Assembly (NCBI RefSeq): GCF_036880985.1
Contig: NZ_JBAJNO010000009.1
Location: 2,950,501 to 3,014,500, forward strand
Direction of reading: 5' to 3'
Source of the DNA: Limibacter armeniacum
GTDB lineage: Bacteria; Bacteroidota; Bacteroidia; Cytophagales; Flammeovirgaceae
DNA length: 64,000 bases
This document shows positions 61,778-64,000 of the stretch, piece after piece. Numbering within the stretch: position 1 is the stretch's first letter; every line of letters begins with the position of its first letter. The notes below the pieces were generated by a model that did no database searches, was not told the DNA's origin, and saw only the letters and a list, made by a program, of their open reading frames with translations. The translations under genes were made by a program, and so were the position numbers.

Positions 61778-61805
61778 TCAGAGTAATAGAGACTGTTTAG
61801 TTATA

Positions 61806-61847
61806 AAAAGGTTCCATTTGTATTACACAAATGGAACCTTTTCTTTT
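61806..61847 (+). terminator. Intrinsic terminator of carA
   Basis: 16-bp stem AAAAGGTTCCATTTGT / ACAAATGGAACCTTTT with a 5-nt loop, then CTTTTT. Confidence 0.92.
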
Positions 61848-61975
61848 TCAGGGATTTACATTTATTGATAATTGTTGTAAACTACATCTATTAAGTCTGA
61901 AGTCATTCAACCTTTAATGTTATACATGACTTATCTTAAAACCCATTTAGACTAACTTTTCATATTTTATAACGA

Positions 61976-63928
61976 ATGTGGAATAGACTATCAAATATCG
62001 GAAATAGCCACCTTCCTAAAGATATCGATGACCGTAGTTTGGTGTTGACCAATCAGGTAGCCATGATTATGATTATCTGGTTCTCGTTAATGGCACTAAT
62101 AGGTATTTCCATCGAAAGTAAACTGACCATAATTGGCTCATGTTTTTATATTCTCTGTTCAGTTGGAGTATTGATGTTAAACCTTAAAGGGTATATTAAT
62201 CTCTCCAGAGTCTTACTTTGTGTCTTCCCCCCTGTAGTGATATCCATTTTGATTTTTTATGCAGTTGTAAATGGGACTACCAATACTGGAATTGTGGGTT
62301 ATTATGCTCAATTGTTAATCTATGTGCTTTTTGCTTGTATCCCTTTTGTGTTTTTTGAATATAAACAGCAGAAGGAGTTAAAGCTGACTGTATTGGTGCC
62401 TGTTCTGCTCTTTTTCTTATCTCCCTATATATATGAATGGCTTGGTGTAACAAGGCGAGATTTTCCCTTCTTACCAGAGAAGGAAATAATCTTAACTTCT
62501 ATGATCGCTTTTTTGCTGTGTTTTGTCTTGGTTGGTTTCTATTTACTTAAGAAAACTAACTATCAGCATGAAGAGAAAATCAGACAGCTTCTTGAGAGGT
62601 TGAAAGAGGAGAAAGACCAGATTCTGAAACAGCATGAAGTATTAATCAGCTCAAAAAAAGAACTGTTTGAACGCCAGTCAGAAATGATGAGAATCAACCA
62701 AGAATTGGAAGAGTATAAACGGACTTTGGAAGATAAGGTTGAGCAAAGAACAATAGAGCTTGAAGATTCAAAGGTAAAAGCAGAAGTGGCTAATGAAGCA
62801 AAAACGCAGTTTCTAGCCAATATGAGCCATGAGATACGCTCTCCTTTAAATGCCATTGTCGGGTTTAGTAAATTACTTTTGCTGAACCCTGACTTAGAGA
62901 AGGTTGATGAGGAGTTTAAACAGTTTTTGGGGAATATTATGCAAAGTGGTCAGAACCTGACAGAGCTGATCAATAATATATTGGATATTTCGAAAATAGA
63001 GGCGGGCAAAATGACACTGTCTTCAGAAAATATCAATATTCAACAGCTATTTTCTAGCGTATTTCATATCAATAAGAATAGGGCAGAAGAAAAGGGTATA
63101 CTATTCTCCTATAATTTTGATAAGCTTATTCCTGAATATATTTATTCGGATAGGACCAAACTCAATCAGATACTTATGAATTTAGTGTCCAATGCTATCA
63201 AGTTTACTTCTTCAGGGAAAAAGATACTGATGAATGCCCAATATGAAGAAGGTCACATTTTGTTTGAAGTATCAGATGAAGGAATAGGGGTTCCTGAGAA
63301 TAGACTCAAAAAAGTGTTCGAGCCATTTGAGCAGGCTGATAACAGTATAATGAGGAAATTCGGAGGGACAGGGTTAGGCTTGACTATTACCAAAAAATTG
63401 GTTGAGTTAATGAAAGGGGATGTATGGTTGGAAAGTGTTGAAGGAGTTGGGAGCAAGTTCTTTATTCGTATTCCTGTTGTGGAGGCCGAGGTACCAAAGA
63501 TTAAAGCAAAAGACTTGATTGAAAAGGCGAAAGAAACATTTGAAGATGACAATGTGATTTTAGTAGTGGATGACAACAAGTTAAACTTGCAGATTTTAAG
63601 AGCCTTGTTCAAACGTTTCAATATTGAGATTAAAACTGCTGAGAACGGAAGGGAGTGTTTGGATAGTCTAAGGGAAATAAAACCGGACCTGATTTTAATG
63701 GATATGCATATGCCTGAGATGGATGGTATTCAGGCAACGAAAGAAATCAGAAAAATGGAAAATTTACATGAAGTACCTATAGTAGCTGTATCAGCGGACG
63801 CTTTTACGGAACAACAACGAATAGCACTCAGTAAAGGTGTAAACGATTATATTGTGAAGCCTATAGACTTTGATAAGTTATTACCAATTGTGGACAAGTA
63901 TCTTAGGAAGAAAATAACATTAGAGTAA
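61976..63928 (+). CDS. Membrane hybrid histidine kinase with receiver domain
   Basis: 650 residues. Six or so hydrophobic helices in residues 25-192, with no large periplasmic loop, resemble 7TM/5TM-type membrane sensors. A coiled coil (about 195-270, ending [14 protein letters not shown]) leads to HisKA with [20 protein letters not shown], phospho-His 285. HATPase follows with N box LVSNAIKF (about 403-410), DEGIGVP, and G boxes [16 protein letters not shown]. The receiver (about 525-645) has [10 protein letters not shown], phospho-Asp 576 in [13 protein letters not shown] and the Lys in [13 protein letters not shown]. No output domain and no adjacent regulator, so it should pass phosphate to a separate HPt or regulator. 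Signal unknown. Confidence 0.93.
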   Translation: MWNRLSNIGNSHLPKDIDDRSLVLTNQVAMIMIIWFSLMALIGISIESKLTIIGSCFYILCSVGVLMLNLKGYINLSRVLLCVFPPVVISILIFYAVVNGTTNTGIVGYYAQLLIYVLFACIPFVFFEYKQQKELKLTVLVPVLLFFLSPYIYEWLGVTRRDFPFLPEKEIILTSMIAFLLCFVLVGFYLLKKTNYQHEEKIRQLLERLKEEKDQILKQHEVLISSKKELFERQSEMMRINQELEEYKRTLEDKVEQRTIELEDSKVKAEVANEAKTQFLANMSHEIRSPLNAIVGFSKLLLLNPDLEKVDEEFKQFLGNIMQSGQNLTELINNILDISKIEAGKMTLSSENINIQQLFSSVFHINKNRAEEKGILFSYNFDKLIPEYIYSDRTKLNQILMNLVSNAIKFTSSGKKILMNAQYEEGHILFEVSDEGIGVPENRLKKVFEPFEQADNSIMRKFGGTGLGLTITKKLVELMKGDVWLESVEGVGSKFFIRIPVVEAEVPKIKAKDLIEKAKETFEDDNVILVVDDNKLNLQILRALFKRFNIEIKTAENGRECLDSLREIKPDLILMDMHMPEMDGIQATKEIRKMENLHEVPIVAVSADAFTEQQRIALSKGVNDYIVKPIDFDKLLPIVDKYLRKKITLE

Positions 63929-64000
63929 AAATTTATAACAAGTGACGGCGGGAAGGGAGCAAGAGATTGGTATTGAATGATAAATCATGAAACTTTTCTT
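63929..64000. other. Window end, no gene seen
   Basis: 72 bases after the kinase stop; no hairpin terminator or start of a gene can be supported. Confidence 0.4.

Overview
The window comes from a Bacteroidota chromosome, most likely a gliding or surface-associated member of the Cytophagia (Flammeovirga-like lineages would fit). The support is the AT-rich DNA, a gliding lipoprotein GldB, a type IX secretion protein PorQ, a GIN-domain (DUF2807) lipoprotein, a DUF6588-like barrel protein, few Shine-Dalgarno sites, and several matches to the Bacteroidota promoter TTTG-N19-TAnnTTTG. No phage, insertion sequence, CRISPR array or integron was seen.

Layout. 1-4050: the end of an unknown gene, then fmt, a TrmH-type methyltransferase and a TPR plus periplasmic-binding protein, all on the minus strand. 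4051-12951: a secreted M16 protease flanked by long non-coding stretches, a collagen-stalk PhoX-like lipoprotein followed by a diheme peroxidase fused to an imelysin-like domain, a beta-barrel protein and a helical-repeat protein. 13076-21063: guaA, a secreted beta-propeller protein, a three-gene minus-strand set of envelope proteins, a PAP2 phosphatase and a 2H phosphoesterase. 21314-21717: two tandem copies of a complete tRNA-Arg(ACG) unit, each with its own promoter and terminator. 22103-36171: glutamate-type dehydrogenase, NhaD, gldB, cysS, M28 peptidase, endonuclease/phosphatase-family lipoprotein, Ppx/GppA, a second M16 protease, porQ, hslU and a GIN lipoprotein. 36191-48574: a large SF1 helicase, ApbE, AlkC, a SPOR-like envelope protein, a frameshifted class II fumarase (fumC) beside an intact class I fumarase, dtd and a lactate dehydrogenase. 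48842-60441: ribosomal protein genes from rplP through rplQ with secY, map, infA and rpoA. 60680-63928: carA and a membrane hybrid histidine kinase.

How the genes relate. Most are housekeeping (translation, tRNA charging and quality control, GMP and carbamoyl-phosphate synthesis, TCA cycle, proteolysis) mixed with secreted or lipid-anchored envelope proteins. Genes are mainly in units of one to three, closed by strong hairpin terminators that are often placed to serve two convergent genes. The ribosomal cluster is the only long operon.

Most notable: (1) fumC carries an apparent one-base deletion in its catalytic SSIMPGKVNP loop; (2) the ribosomal cluster starts at rplP, without rpsJ to rpsC, behind a consensus promoter and a roughly 200-nt structured leader; (3) hairpins, an internal promoter and a 20-bp direct repeat lie inside the ribosomal cluster; (4) an intrinsic terminator is embedded in the signal-peptide codons of the diheme peroxidase; (5) a perfect promoter is placed so that cysS mRNA should be leaderless or nearly so; (6) the duplicated tRNA-Arg unit. 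I did not find a convincing novel multi-gene system. The most system-like candidate is the PhoX-like/peroxidase pair at 8211-11598.
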